A stretch of DNA of 64,000 bases from an uncultured Prevotellaceae bacterium (GTDB lineage Bacteria; Bacteroidota; Bacteroidia; Bacteroidales; Bacteroidaceae), in contig ONLY01000006.1 of NCBI GenBank assembly GCA_900318775.1, forward strand, positions 1 through 64,000, read 5' to 3'. A model generated the notes under the pieces. The model was not told the origin of the DNA and searched no databases. It saw only the letters and a list, made by a program, of their open reading frames with translations. The first letter of the stretch is position 1. Every line of letters begins with the position of its first letter. A program made the position numbers and the translations under genes. Below are positions 42,858 through 49,452 of this stretch, one piece after another.

Positions 42858-44012
42858 TTAAAAGGCTGATGCCTTGAGGTTAAGTCCGGCCTTTTCGTCC
42901 AAGCCGAACATGATGTTCATATTTTGTACTGCTTGACCAACAGCACCTTTGAGCAGGTTGTCAATCATGGAGGTGATTACCACCTTTTTGCCGAAAACTT
43001 CTACATGTACAAGGGCCTTGTTGGTGTTCACCACCTGCTTCAAGTCTAATGCCTTGTCGCTGTAATGCGTGAAGGCGGAATCCTTGTAGAAGTCCTTGTA
43101 TAGAGCAACGATGTCGAGCCCCTTCCCGTCTTCTCCCAAAGGGAAAGTATTGCCATCCGGATGGGTCTTCCCCCCTTGGGGGGATAAGAGGGGGGCTTGG
43201 CTTAACGTTACAACCTCGGTGCAGAAGATGCCTCTTGCGAAGTCACCACGGTAAGGGATGAAGTCCACGGTAATGCCTTCTGCCTCGTAGCCTTCGTCGA
43301 GGGTGTCCACTACGTGTGGTGCACCTTCGGGCTTCAGCTCGTTCAGCGTCTGGCAAATCTCGTGCAGGTGCTGGTGTGTGAACAGCTTATAGACTGAAAA
43401 GTTGTTGTTTCTCCAAGAGAAATGCGTTGTAGCTCCAGGCTTTTGGCCAGCACCGGTTGAACCTGTGATGGCGTTTACGGCGATGTCTTTCGTCAGCAGC
43501 CCTGCTTGAGCCAAAGGCAGCAGGCCCAGTTGGATGCAGGTGGCGAAACATCCGGGGTTTGCTAAATGCTGGCACTTCGCAATATCTTCGTGATGTATCT
43601 CTGGCAAGCCATACACATAGTCGTGGTTGCCTTTGATGCGGAAATCTTGAGCAAGGTCGATAATCTTCACGCTCGCAGGAATCGAGTGCTCCTTCAGGAA
43701 TGCCTCGCTCTTTCCGTGTCCAAAGCAGAAGAACACCACATCTACCTTGTCGAAAGGCATCTCCGCAGTGAAGCATTGCTCGGTTTCCCCAAGCAGACCT
43801 TCATGCACATCGCTGAAGAGATTTCCGGCATTCGACTCGCTGTTGGCAAACACAATCTCCACTTCTGGATGGTTCAGCAGCAGACGAATCAACTCACCGC
43901 CCGTATAACCAGCCGCACCTAATATACCTACTTTAAGCCCCCCTCGTGTCCCCCCAAGGGGGGAAGAACCATTCGGGGTGTTGGTCGTTTGTGCATTATG
44001 AATGTTTGTCAT
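42858..44012 (-). CDS. argC: ArgC, N-acyl-gamma-glutamyl-phosphate reductase, with two repeat-derived insertions
   Basis: 384-aa enzyme that reduces N-acyl-glutamyl phosphate to the semialdehyde. Core motifs: VGILGAAGYTGGELIRLLL (NADPH loop), ANPGCFATCIQLGLLPL with catalytic cysteine, GSTGAGQKPG and HRH-like THQHLHEI. Two parts are foreign. Residues about 8-26 (NTPNGSSPLGGTRGG) are read from repeat R3, which sits where the usual start MKVGILGAAG should be. Residues about 272-299 (LLSPQGGKTHPDG...FPLGEDGKGL) are read from repeat R2 inside the domain. Without them the length is about 330, normal for the family. The start at 44012 overlaps the DUF559 stop by ATGA. Confidence 0.92.
   Translation of the reverse strand: MTNIHNAQTTNTPNGSSPLGGTRGGLKVGILGAAGYTGGELIRLLLNHPEVEIVFANSESNAGNLFSDVHEGLLGETEQCFTAEMPFDKVDVVFFCFGHGKSEAFLKEHSIPASVKIIDLAQDFRIKGNHDYVYGLPEIHHEDIAKCQHLANPGCFATCIQLGLLPLAQAGLLTKDIAVNAITGSTGAGQKPGATTHFSWRNNNFSVYKLFTHQHLHEICQTLNELKPEGAPHVVDTLDEGYEAEGITVDFIPYRGDFARGIFCTEVVTLSQAPLLSPQGGKTHPDGNTFPLGEDGKGLDIVALYKDFYKDSAFTHYSDKALDLKQVVNTNKALVHVEVFGKKVVITSMIDNLLKGAVGQAVQNMNIMFGLDEKAGLNLKASAF
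43117..43198 (-). repeat. Family I long element inside argC (R2)
   Basis: Complete long-form element within the coding sequence, reading frame preserved on both sides. Ends AAGCCCCCC / GGGGCT, central CCATCCGGATGG, and two C5-6TTG5-6-type hairpins. It encodes about 27 residues between a beta strand (GIFCTEVVTL) and a helix (VALYKDFY), a surface-loop position. Confidence 0.9.
43935..43990 (-). repeat. Family I short element at the argC N-terminus (R3)
   Basis: Short-form element read in frame as the N-terminal extension of ArgC. It ends with GGGGGGCTT directly joined to AAAGTAGGTATA, where ArgC relatives would have ATGAAA. The ancestral ATG has apparently been lost to the element. Confidence 0.88.
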
Positions 44013-44383
44013 AAATGTTCTTTAATTGTTTGTAATACTGATTCAATATTAGCAATCACTTTTTCGTTGGTGAAGCGAATCACATTAAATCCTTGTTCGT
44101 TGAGCCATTTTGTACGTACCTCATCATTAACTTCTTGTTGTGGAAGCTGATGATACCCTCCATCAATCTCAATGACAAGCCGTGCTGGTAGGCATACAAA
44201 ATCTGCGATATAATTCCCTATGATATGTTGCCTTCGAAAAGGTGCCCCAACACCGCTCCTTTTGAGATAATCCCAAAGTATGGATTCTGCCTCCGTAGGA
44301 TGTTTCCTGTTGTTACTGGCAAACTCTTTCAGCAAATCATAATTGAGTATATCTGCCGTACAATACTCATAGTCCTTTTCCAT
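44009..44383 (-). CDS. DUF559 endonuclease-like protein
   Basis: 124-aa DUF559 protein (Vsr/PD-(D/E)XK-like fold). Seen: AESILWDYLKRSGVGAPFRRQ, IGNYIADFVCLPARLVIEID (the D and E of the core), GGYHQLPQQ and GFNVIRFTNEKV. Function in the family is unproven. I choose the ATG at 44383; another ATG at 44416 lies at the edge of the repeats. The frame stays open through three tandem family I units upstream, but those are unlikely to be translated. It sits between argG and argC, where Bacteroidales arg operons as I remember them have no gene, and its stop overlaps the argC start by ATGA. It is a good candidate for a mobile partner of the repeats. Confidence 0.83.
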   Translation of the reverse strand: MEKDYEYCTADILNYDLLKEFASNNRKHPTEAESILWDYLKRSGVGAPFRRQHIIGNYIADFVCLPARLVIEIDGGYHQLPQQEVNDEVRTKWLNEQGFNVIRFTNEKVIANIESVLQTIKEHL

Positions 44384-44412
44384 TTCTTCGGATTCTAATA
44401 AGCAAACATCCC

Positions 44413-44640
44413 GCATGGCGGCCCCCCCTCTAGGGGATGAACAATCCGCATGGCAGCCCCTCCCCCTTGGGGGAGGTTGGGAGGGGGCTTCCTCGTGTCC
44501 CCCCTCTAGGGATGAACAATCCGCATGGCGGCCCCTCCCCCTTGGGGGAGGCTGGGAGGGGGCTTCCTCGTGTCCCCCCTCTAGGGAAGAACAATCCGCA
44601 TGGCGGCCCCTCCCCCTTGGGGGAGGCTGGGAGGGGGCTT
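44413..44640 (-). repeat. Family I long elements, three tandem units (R4)
   Basis: Three nearly identical units of about 79 bases fill the space between argG and the DUF559 gene. Each has GCCCCTCCCCCTTGGGGGAG, then GGGAGGGGGCTTC, and a CTAGGG-containing joint with AACAATCCGCATGG. The array begins immediately after the argG stop codon (TAG followed by AAGCCCCC on the minus strand). Confidence 0.93.
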
Positions 44641-45843
44641 CTATCTTTCTTCGTTTGGATGTGCCAGATAGTATGCGCGGAGTGGAGTGGACGTCACCTT
44701 GATGAAGCCCTTGGCATCTTCGGATGACCATGCCTTGGCTGTCTCACCGTACTCGCCTAGCTTGTTCTTCACGAGGTCGTTAGGTGAATCTACACCAACG
44801 GTCTGGAAACAGAGAGGACGGAGCTCGAGGGTCACTTCACCCGTTACGTTACGCTGTGAAGATGTCAGCATGGCCTCGATATCTGGCATGACGGGCTCTA
44901 AGTACTGGCTCTCGTGCAGGAACATGCCGTACCAGTTGCTTACTTGGTCCTTCCAGTACTGCTGCCACTTCGACAGGGTGTACTTCTCCAAGAAACGGTG
45001 TGCACCTATGATGAGCATGGGGGCAGCGGCTTCGAAACCTACACGGCCCTTGATGCCAATGATTGTGTCGCCCACATGGCAGTCGCGACCGATGCCATAA
45101 GCAGCACCAATCTCTTCCACGGCCTGGATGGCAGCAATCTTGTCGTCGTAGTACTTACCGTTTACGGAGCAGAGCTCGCCCTTCTCAAAGCCCAACTTCA
45201 AGAGTTCAGGACCTTCCTTTGTGGGGTGCTTTAGGTAAGCTGATTCGGGCAGACCCTGTGTGGAGTCGAGAATCTCGCCACCGCAAATGGAGGTGCCCCA
45301 AATGCCTACGTTGTATGAATATTTCAGTTTGGTGAAGTCGGCCGCAAAGCCGTTCTTGTTCAAATAGTCAATCTCTTCTTGGCGGCTCAGATTGCCATCG
45401 CGGGTCAATGTGATGATTTCCACACCAGGAGCCATCACAAGGAAGGTCATGTCGAAACGAATCTGGTCGTTGCCGGCACCTGTAGAACCGTGAGCAATGG
45501 CGCTGGCACCGATTTCCTTGGCATAGCGCGCAATGGCCAGTGCTTGGAAAATACGTTCAGATGACACAGAAATGGGGTAGCAGTTGTTGCGGAGCACATT
45601 GCCAAATACCATGTACTTGAGAGACTTGGCGTAATATTCCTGTGTCACATCGAGTGTCACATACTTTGTTGCGCCCAACTTGTATGCATTCTCCTCATTT
45701 GTTTTGAGCTGTTCTGCTGAGAAGCCACCTGTGTTGGCGCATGCTGCATACACTTCATAACCTTTTTCCTTTGCCAGATACATCACCGTGTAACTGGTGT
45801 CCAATCCGCCGCTGAAGGCAACGACAACCTTTTTCTTTTCCAT
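44641..45843 (-). CDS. argG: ArgG, argininosuccinate synthase
   Basis: 400-aa ATP-dependent ligase joining citrulline and aspartate. VVVAFSGGLDTSYTVMYLA is the PP-motif ATP site; AHGSTGAGNDQIRFD and GIWGTSICGGEI are the substrate-binding signatures. Length is normal. The start ATG at 45843 is two bases from a short family I element, and a triple long element begins at its stop codon. In the operon after the GNAT gene. Confidence 0.95.
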   Translation of the reverse strand: MEKKKVVVAFSGGLDTSYTVMYLAKEKGYEVYAACANTGGFSAEQLKTNEENAYKLGATKYVTLDVTQEYYAKSLKYMVFGNVLRNNCYPISVSSERIFQALAIARYAKEIGASAIAHGSTGAGNDQIRFDMTFLVMAPGVEIITLTRDGNLSRQEEIDYLNKNGFAADFTKLKYSYNVGIWGTSICGGEILDSTQGLPESAYLKHPTKEGPELLKLGFEKGELCSVNGKYYDDKIAAIQAVEEIGAAYGIGRDCHVGDTIIGIKGRVGFEAAAPMLIIGAHRFLEKYTLSKWQQYWKDQVSNWYGMFLHESQYLEPVMPDIEAMLTSSQRNVTGEVTLELRPLCFQTVGVDSPNDLVKNKLGEYGETAKAWSSEDAKGFIKVTSTPLRAYYLAHPNEER

Positions 45844-45845
45844 AT

Positions 45846-45905
45846 AGAAGCCCCCTCCTAACCTCCCCCAGTGGGGAGGAACGCCATTCGGGGTGTTGGG
45901 CGTAT
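45846..45905 (-). repeat. Family I short element upstream of argG (R5)
   Basis: On the argG strand the element runs from CGCCCAACACCCCGAATGGC through CCCCACTGGGG to TTAGGAGGGGGCTTCTAT and the ATG at 45843. AGGAGG is 10 bases from the ATG. Beyond it a T-rich stretch (45906-45943) separates it from R6. Confidence 0.92.
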
Positions 45906-45943
45906 ATTTCTTTTTTATTTTCTTATCTACTTAGATGTTAAGG

Positions 45944-45994
45944 AACAACCCGTAGGGCTACTCCTCCCCTTTGGGGAAGGTTGGGAGGGGGTTC
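45944..45994 (-). repeat. Family I 3'-type element at the end of the GNAT gene (R6)
   Basis: Partial long-form element whose first part supplies the last dozen codons (ENPLPTFPKGEE) and the stop of the GNAT gene. Hairpin CCCCTTTGGGG visible. Confidence 0.85.
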
Positions 45995-46620
45995 TCCCTC
46001 TTCACCATCTCTTTCATAATCTCCTGAAAGATTTCCACAGGGGTCGGCTCGCCCTTGTGTTGTGCGGGGTCATAGAGCATGCCTGTGCAAATGCAGAATT
46101 TTCTGTTCTTCATCTCCAGAATAGGATGGTTTACGCATCCTCTGCAGCCACGCCAGAAGGCGTCATCATCCGTCAGCTGATTGAAACTTACAGGCACATA
46201 GCCTAATGCGGTGTTCATCTTCATGACGGCATCGCCTGACGTGAGGGAAAATATCTTGGCATGGGGCCAGCGTACGCGTGCTAACGTGAACGTGTGGTCC
46301 TTGATGCGTTTGGCAATGTTGCGGCCCTGATAGTCGGGGTGGACAATCAGTCCAGATGTGGTCACATACGATTTGTTGCCCCACGTCTCAATGTAGCTGA
46401 AGCCTACAAACTTGTCGCCAAGCTCTGTCTGTTGGCTTGGGTCGAGCGCCAGCACCGCTTTTCCTTCCTTCATCTTCGTTGCCACATACTCATGAGTGCG
46501 TTCAGCAATACCAGTGCCGCGCTTCTTTGCTGCCTCACGGATGGTGTCGAGTATCAAATCCACATATTTCTCGTGACTGGCATCTGCCACAATCACCTTG
46601 ATTCCGTCTTCGTAAATCAC
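45958..46620 (-). CDS. GNAT acyltransferase of the arginine operon (probable N-acylglutamate synthase)
   Basis: 220-aa GNAT protein. Acyl-CoA site in VHPDYQGRNIAKRIKD; conserved TSGLIV before it; C-terminal cysteine-containing FWRGCRGCVNHPIL. It starts with GTG at 46620, six bases after a short family I element. Its operon place between argR and argG makes it the best candidate for the first step, acylating glutamate; since Bacteroidetes use N-succinyl intermediates, succinyl-CoA is the likely donor. I recall that a homologous gene next to argG in B. thetaiotaomicron was assigned this role by genetics, but cannot check it here. The last 12 residues derive from a repeat. Confidence 0.82.
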   Translation of the reverse strand: MIYEDGIKVIVADASHEKYVDLILDTIREAAKKRGTGIAERTHEYVATKMKEGKAVLALDPSQQTELGDKFVGFSYIETWGNKSYVTTSGLIVHPDYQGRNIAKRIKDHTFTLARVRWPHAKIFSLTSGDAVMKMNTALGYVPVSFNQLTDDDAFWRGCRGCVNHPILEMKNRKFCICTGMLYDPAQHKGEPTPVEIFQEIMKEMVKRENPLPTFPKGEE

Positions 46621-46625
46621 AACTA

Positions 46626-46684
46626 AAGCCCCTTCCTAACCTCCCCCAAAGGGGAGGAACGCCATTCGGGGTGTTGGGCGTATA
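46626..46684 (-). repeat. Family I short element upstream of the GNAT gene (R7)
   Basis: Same layout as R1, R5 and R9: CGCCCAACACCCCGAATGGC far end, CCCCTTTGGGG hairpin, then TTAGGAAGGGGCTTTAGTT and the GTG start at 46620. The 49 bases between it and R8 are very T/A-rich. Confidence 0.92.
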
Positions 46685-46733
46685 TATTTTTTTGTTTTTA
46701 CTTATATTATATATGGAGCAATATCCATTCTCA

Positions 46734-46802
46734 TTTCCCCCTATGGGGATGAACAATCCGGATGGCAGCCCCTCCCCCTTGGGGGAGGTTGGGAGGGGGC
46801 TC
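46734..46802 (-). repeat. Family I long element after argR (R8)
   Basis: Long-form element beginning five bases after the argR stop codon: AGCCCCCTCCCAACCTCCCC, then the GGGGGAGGGG half, CCATCCGGATTG and CCCCATAGGGG. Confidence 0.9.
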
Positions 46803-46807
46803 GCTCC

Positions 46808-47290
46808 CTATTGGCTTCCCGGATAGACCGGTACGATTGTTCTTAAGTTTGCTTCGAGTGTTTCCTTGTTGAACCCTTCTTCCAGCGCCAGGAAGATGGT
46901 GTCGTCTCCTGCAATGGTGCCAATGACTTCATGGAAGTGGGCGTTGTCTATGTCACTGGCCAATCCGCTGGCATACCCAGGGCGGCATTTGATGACTGCC
47001 AACTGTCCGGAGAACTTTACCGACATGAAACCATTTTGGATTGCTGTGCCCACTTGGCGGTGTTCCCTCACCCTCCGGTAGTAGGGGTTTTCTGGCAGCA
47101 TGTAGATGGAGCGTCCCTTGGGTGAGAAGCCTTTCACAACTTTCAATAACTTTAAGTCACGCGACAAAGTGGCCTGCGTCATGTTCACTCCTTCTTTCGA
47201 GAGTGCCTGAGCCAATTCGTCTTGGCTACCTATCTCTTGAGTCTGGATAATGGCCTTGATGATGTCGAGTCTTGATTGTCTTGCTGTCAT
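46808..47290 (-). CDS. argR: ArgR, arginine repressor
   Basis: 160-aa ArgR. N-terminal winged helix (TARQSRLDIIKAIIQ, SQDELAQALSKEGVNMTQAT, SRDLKLLKVVK) and C-terminal arginine-binding oligomerisation domain with TIAGDDTIFLAL (GTIAGDD is the core). I choose the ATG at 47290; the frame also opens from a TTG at 47317 within the operator palindrome, which is less likely. First gene of the arg operon, and probably self-regulated through the palindromes at 47310-47409. Confidence 0.93.
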   Translation of the reverse strand: MTARQSRLDIIKAIIQTQEIGSQDELAQALSKEGVNMTQATLSRDLKLLKVVKGFSPKGRSIYMLPENPYYRRVREHRQVGTAIQNGFMSVKFSGQLAVIKCRPGYASGLASDIDNAHFHEVIGTIAGDDTIFLALEEGFNKETLEANLRTIVPVYPGSQ

Positions 47291-47309
47291 TGTTGGGCTG
47301 TTTGTTGGG

Positions 47310-47335
47310 TTATGCAACGTTTGCTTGTTGCATAA
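47310..47335. promoter_or_regulatory. Candidate ARG-box palindrome 1
   Basis: TTATGCAAC (47310-47318) and GTTGCATAA (47327-47335) form a perfect 9-bp inverted repeat with an 8-base spacer, lying between the predicted transcription start and the argR ATG. The half site TTATGCA recurs in palindrome 2. Confidence 0.7.
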
Positions 47336-47353
47336 TTATGCACAAATCGACTG

Positions 47354-47384
47354 CAAAGTTACGATTATTCTTGCATACAACAAG
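47354..47384 (-). promoter_or_regulatory. Promoter of the arg operon
   Basis: On the minus strand CTTG (47384-47381), 19 bases, TAACTTTG (47361-47354): perfect -7 box with a near-consensus -33 box. Flanked by the two TTATGCA/TGCATAA palindromes. Confidence 0.75.
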
Positions 47385-47388
47385 TGAT

Positions 47389-47409
47389 TTATGCAGATTT
47401 TTTGCATAA
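47389..47409. promoter_or_regulatory. Candidate ARG-box palindrome 2
   Basis: TTATGCA (47389-47395) and TGCATAA (47403-47409), 7-base spacer, just upstream of the -33 box. A further ATGCATAA lies at 47411-47418. With palindrome 1 it brackets the promoter, as expected for ArgR binding. Confidence 0.7.
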
Positions 47410-47443
47410 AATGCATAAAGATGTTGCTTGCTTCAAGAAGGAC

Positions 47444-48412
47444 TTAAACAAGGACTTTCTTCTTGCCAAAGAAAAGGGGTGATATGTGTGTGGCATCCAT
47501 GGCCCAACCCATGGCGAAAGAGCCGAGAAGGCAGAGGGGTAGGGCTGCTAACATGAAGAGGATACCGGATGGGTCGATGGAGACAAGGGGCAGGAGGTGC
47601 TTGCTGAGCAATGTGAAGATAGGGGAAAAGAGGAAAACGGGCAAGGTGTTCCTGCCAATGAAAAGGAAAAGTGTCCGTGTTTTTCCCTGTAGGTGTTTGG
47701 TCAGCAGCATACCTGTGCAGATGACCGAATAGACGATAAAGATGCCTCCTGCATATGTGGAGGAAAGGTTGGCTGGGAAAAGAATCAGCAATGCCAGGAC
47801 GGGTAATGCCGCGGGGGATGCTTGGAACAATTTGTTGAAGGGGGTATGGCTTTGTTGCAGTATGGCTCCAATAAGGAAATAGAGTCCAGACGATAGGGAG
47901 ATGACGTGGAGCCATTGTGCATAGACACAGAATGCTCCGCCCAAAAGAAGGAATCGGGAGTGGAGCGATAGCTTGGGAATACGAAAGATGGCAAAGTAGG
48001 TGAGTCCACAAAGAATAAGAGTCTGCAGATACCAATAGGGACCTAAAGGGTGCAGCAAAAGTCGATCGAGAAAAACGGCAGGTGTGAGCTGGTCAATGTG
48101 CTCGCGGATAGGCAGAACGGCTGCCATGAGGATGTAGCCGCCTTCCATGACGAGGTAGGGAATGGCGTACCATAAGAGTGTTTTGGCAAAAGCTGCCCAT
48201 GATTTATAAATGTTCATCAGGTAGCCAGAAAAGAGCAAGAACCCTGTCATGTGAAAAGTGTACACAATCTTCTTGGCATAGGGGTAGGAGTCGCCGATAT
48301 AAACGAGATGAAAGATCACCATCAAGACGATGAAGATGCATTTCATGATGTCTATGTCGGCAATCCGTTCCCTTGAGCTGGATTGCGGAGTCTTGCTGCT
48401 TGCTTGTTCCAT
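47444..48412 (-). CDS. Membrane acyltransferase 3 family protein
   Basis: 322-aa integral membrane protein with about ten segments, of the acyltransferase 3/OafA-like family. The N-terminal core ADIDIMKCIFIVLMVIFHLV contains the conserved D-x-x-K and histidine; FHMTGFLLFSGYL follows. It may O-acetylate a surface glycan. ATG at 48412 chosen, ten bases after the lpxH stop; an upstream in-frame start would overlap lpxH. Confidence 0.82.
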   Translation of the reverse strand: MEQASSKTPQSSSRERIADIDIMKCIFIVLMVIFHLVYIGDSYPYAKKIVYTFHMTGFLLFSGYLMNIYKSWAAFAKTLLWYAIPYLVMEGGYILMAAVLPIREHIDQLTPAVFLDRLLLHPLGPYWYLQTLILCGLTYFAIFRIPKLSLHSRFLLLGGAFCVYAQWLHVISLSSGLYFLIGAILQQSHTPFNKLFQASPAALPVLALLILFPANLSSTYAGGIFIVYSVICTGMLLTKHLQGKTRTLFLFIGRNTLPVFLFSPIFTLLSKHLLPLVSIDPSGILFMLAALPLCLLGSFAMGWAMDATHISPLFFGKKKVLV

Positions 48413-48422
48413 TCTTGAGAAT

Positions 48423-49286
48423 CTATAGTTCTGTCTCTCCCTCAATGAAATTGTCCATGAACAGATGCTCTCCGTCCCATACCGCATAGGTGAAGAGGGT
48501 TATCCATTCACCAAGTATGAGGAGGCGTGCCTCTTTGCTTAGCATCAAGTCCAATTCGATGTGCCGATGGCCAAAGATGAAGTAGTTGACTTCAGGATGT
48601 GTCTTGAGATAGTCTTTGGCATAGAGCACCAGCCCTTCTTTGTCTTCACCCTGATAGGGCTCTTCTCCATTGCTAGGAGCGCTTTCGTATCCTACAAGAC
48701 GGGTGTCGTTGTGGAATCCGTCTTTGGTTAACACGCGTCCTTCTGCATCGGGCAGCAAAGTGCCTGTAGTGCGTTTCATGCGCGAGTGTTTTGCCCAATT
48801 AAGACCGAAGTTCATGAACCAATGAGGGTGAATCCATCGTGCCATCTTCTCCAATGTCTTGTTACGGAAACACCAAAACATCAGGCGCGTTTGCCATGCC
48901 TTGTCACGGTAGTCGAGTCTGTCTCCATGTGCGAGATAGAAGATTTTGCCAAACAAGTCCATTGTGCAGGGTTGGCGATGAAGAATCACGCCGCATTCCT
49001 TTTCCAAGTAGTCACTCATCCACATGTCATGGTTGCCCGTGAAGTAGTGCACTTCTACCCCCAGGTCTGTAAGTTCGCTGATCTTTCCAAGGAAGCGTGT
49101 GTAGCCTTTGGGCACCACCTCTTTGTACTCGAACCAGAAGTCGAACATGTCGCCCAGCATATAGATGGCTTCAGCCTTATCCTTGATTTTATCGAGAAAG
49201 TTGACAAGACGGCGCTCTTGCGTGCGCCGGTGCTCAATGGCACGGCTTCCCAGATGGGCATCGCTGATGAAATAAATATTCTTCAT
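48423..49286 (-). CDS. lpxH: LpxH-like UDP-2,3-diacylglucosamine diphosphatase
   Basis: 287-aa calcineurin-like phosphoesterase of lipid A synthesis. All metal motifs are present: ISDAHLGS, LGDMFDFWFE, TGNHD, LAHGDRLD and FGHRHIE. It hydrolyses UDP-2,3-diacylglucosamine to lipid X. The ATG at 49286 (MKNIYFISDAHLG) is two bases from a short family I element; the frame is open further upstream through that element and R10 but those residues are not part of the enzyme. A short stretch near residue 215 (APSNGEEPYQGEDKEGL) resembles the translated repeat in ArgC and may be an old, decayed insertion. Confidence 0.88.
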   Translation of the reverse strand: MKNIYFISDAHLGSRAIEHRRTQERRLVNFLDKIKDKAEAIYMLGDMFDFWFEYKEVVPKGYTRFLGKISELTDLGVEVHYFTGNHDMWMSDYLEKECGVILHRQPCTMDLFGKIFYLAHGDRLDYRDKAWQTRLMFWCFRNKTLEKMARWIHPHWFMNFGLNWAKHSRMKRTTGTLLPDAEGRVLTKDGFHNDTRLVGYESAPSNGEEPYQGEDKEGLVLYAKDYLKTHPEVNYFIFGHRHIELDLMLSKEARLLILGEWITLFTYAVWDGEHLFMDNFIEGETEL

Positions 49287-49288
49287 AT

Positions 49289-49347
49289 TTAGCCCCCTTC
49301 TAACCTCCCCCATAGGGGAGGAACGCCATTCGGGGTGTTGGGCATTA
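49289..49347 (-). repeat. Family I short element upstream of lpxH (R9)
   Basis: Same layout as R1, R5 and R7; near end TTAGAAGGGGGCTAAAT then the ATG at 49286. Twenty-five T/A-rich bases separate it from R10. Confidence 0.92.
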
Positions 49348-49372
49348 TATTTTGTAATTAGACCTCGAAGCC

Positions 49373-49452
49373 AAGCCCCCTCCGCCTCCCCCAAGGGGGA
49401 GGGGTTGCCATCCGGACGGTTCATCCCCCCTTGGGGGGAACGAGGGGGGCTT
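49373..49452 (-). repeat. Family I long element after the DUF59 gene (R10)
   Basis: Complete 80-base long form with terminal inverted repeats AAGCCCCC/GGGGGCTT, two C5TTG5-type hairpins and central CCGTCCGGATGG. It overlaps the DUF59 stop codon (TAAGCCCC). Confidence 0.93.

Noticed and set aside
44415-44727. Plus-strand frames with PLPLGGGWEGASS-type peptides
   Set aside because: Translations of tandem family I units; no start context and no conserved protein.
44384-44731. Long N-terminal extension of the DUF559 protein through the tandem repeats
   Set aside because: The frame is open by chance of the repeat sequence and overlaps the end of argG; the ATG at 44383 or 44416 is a better start.
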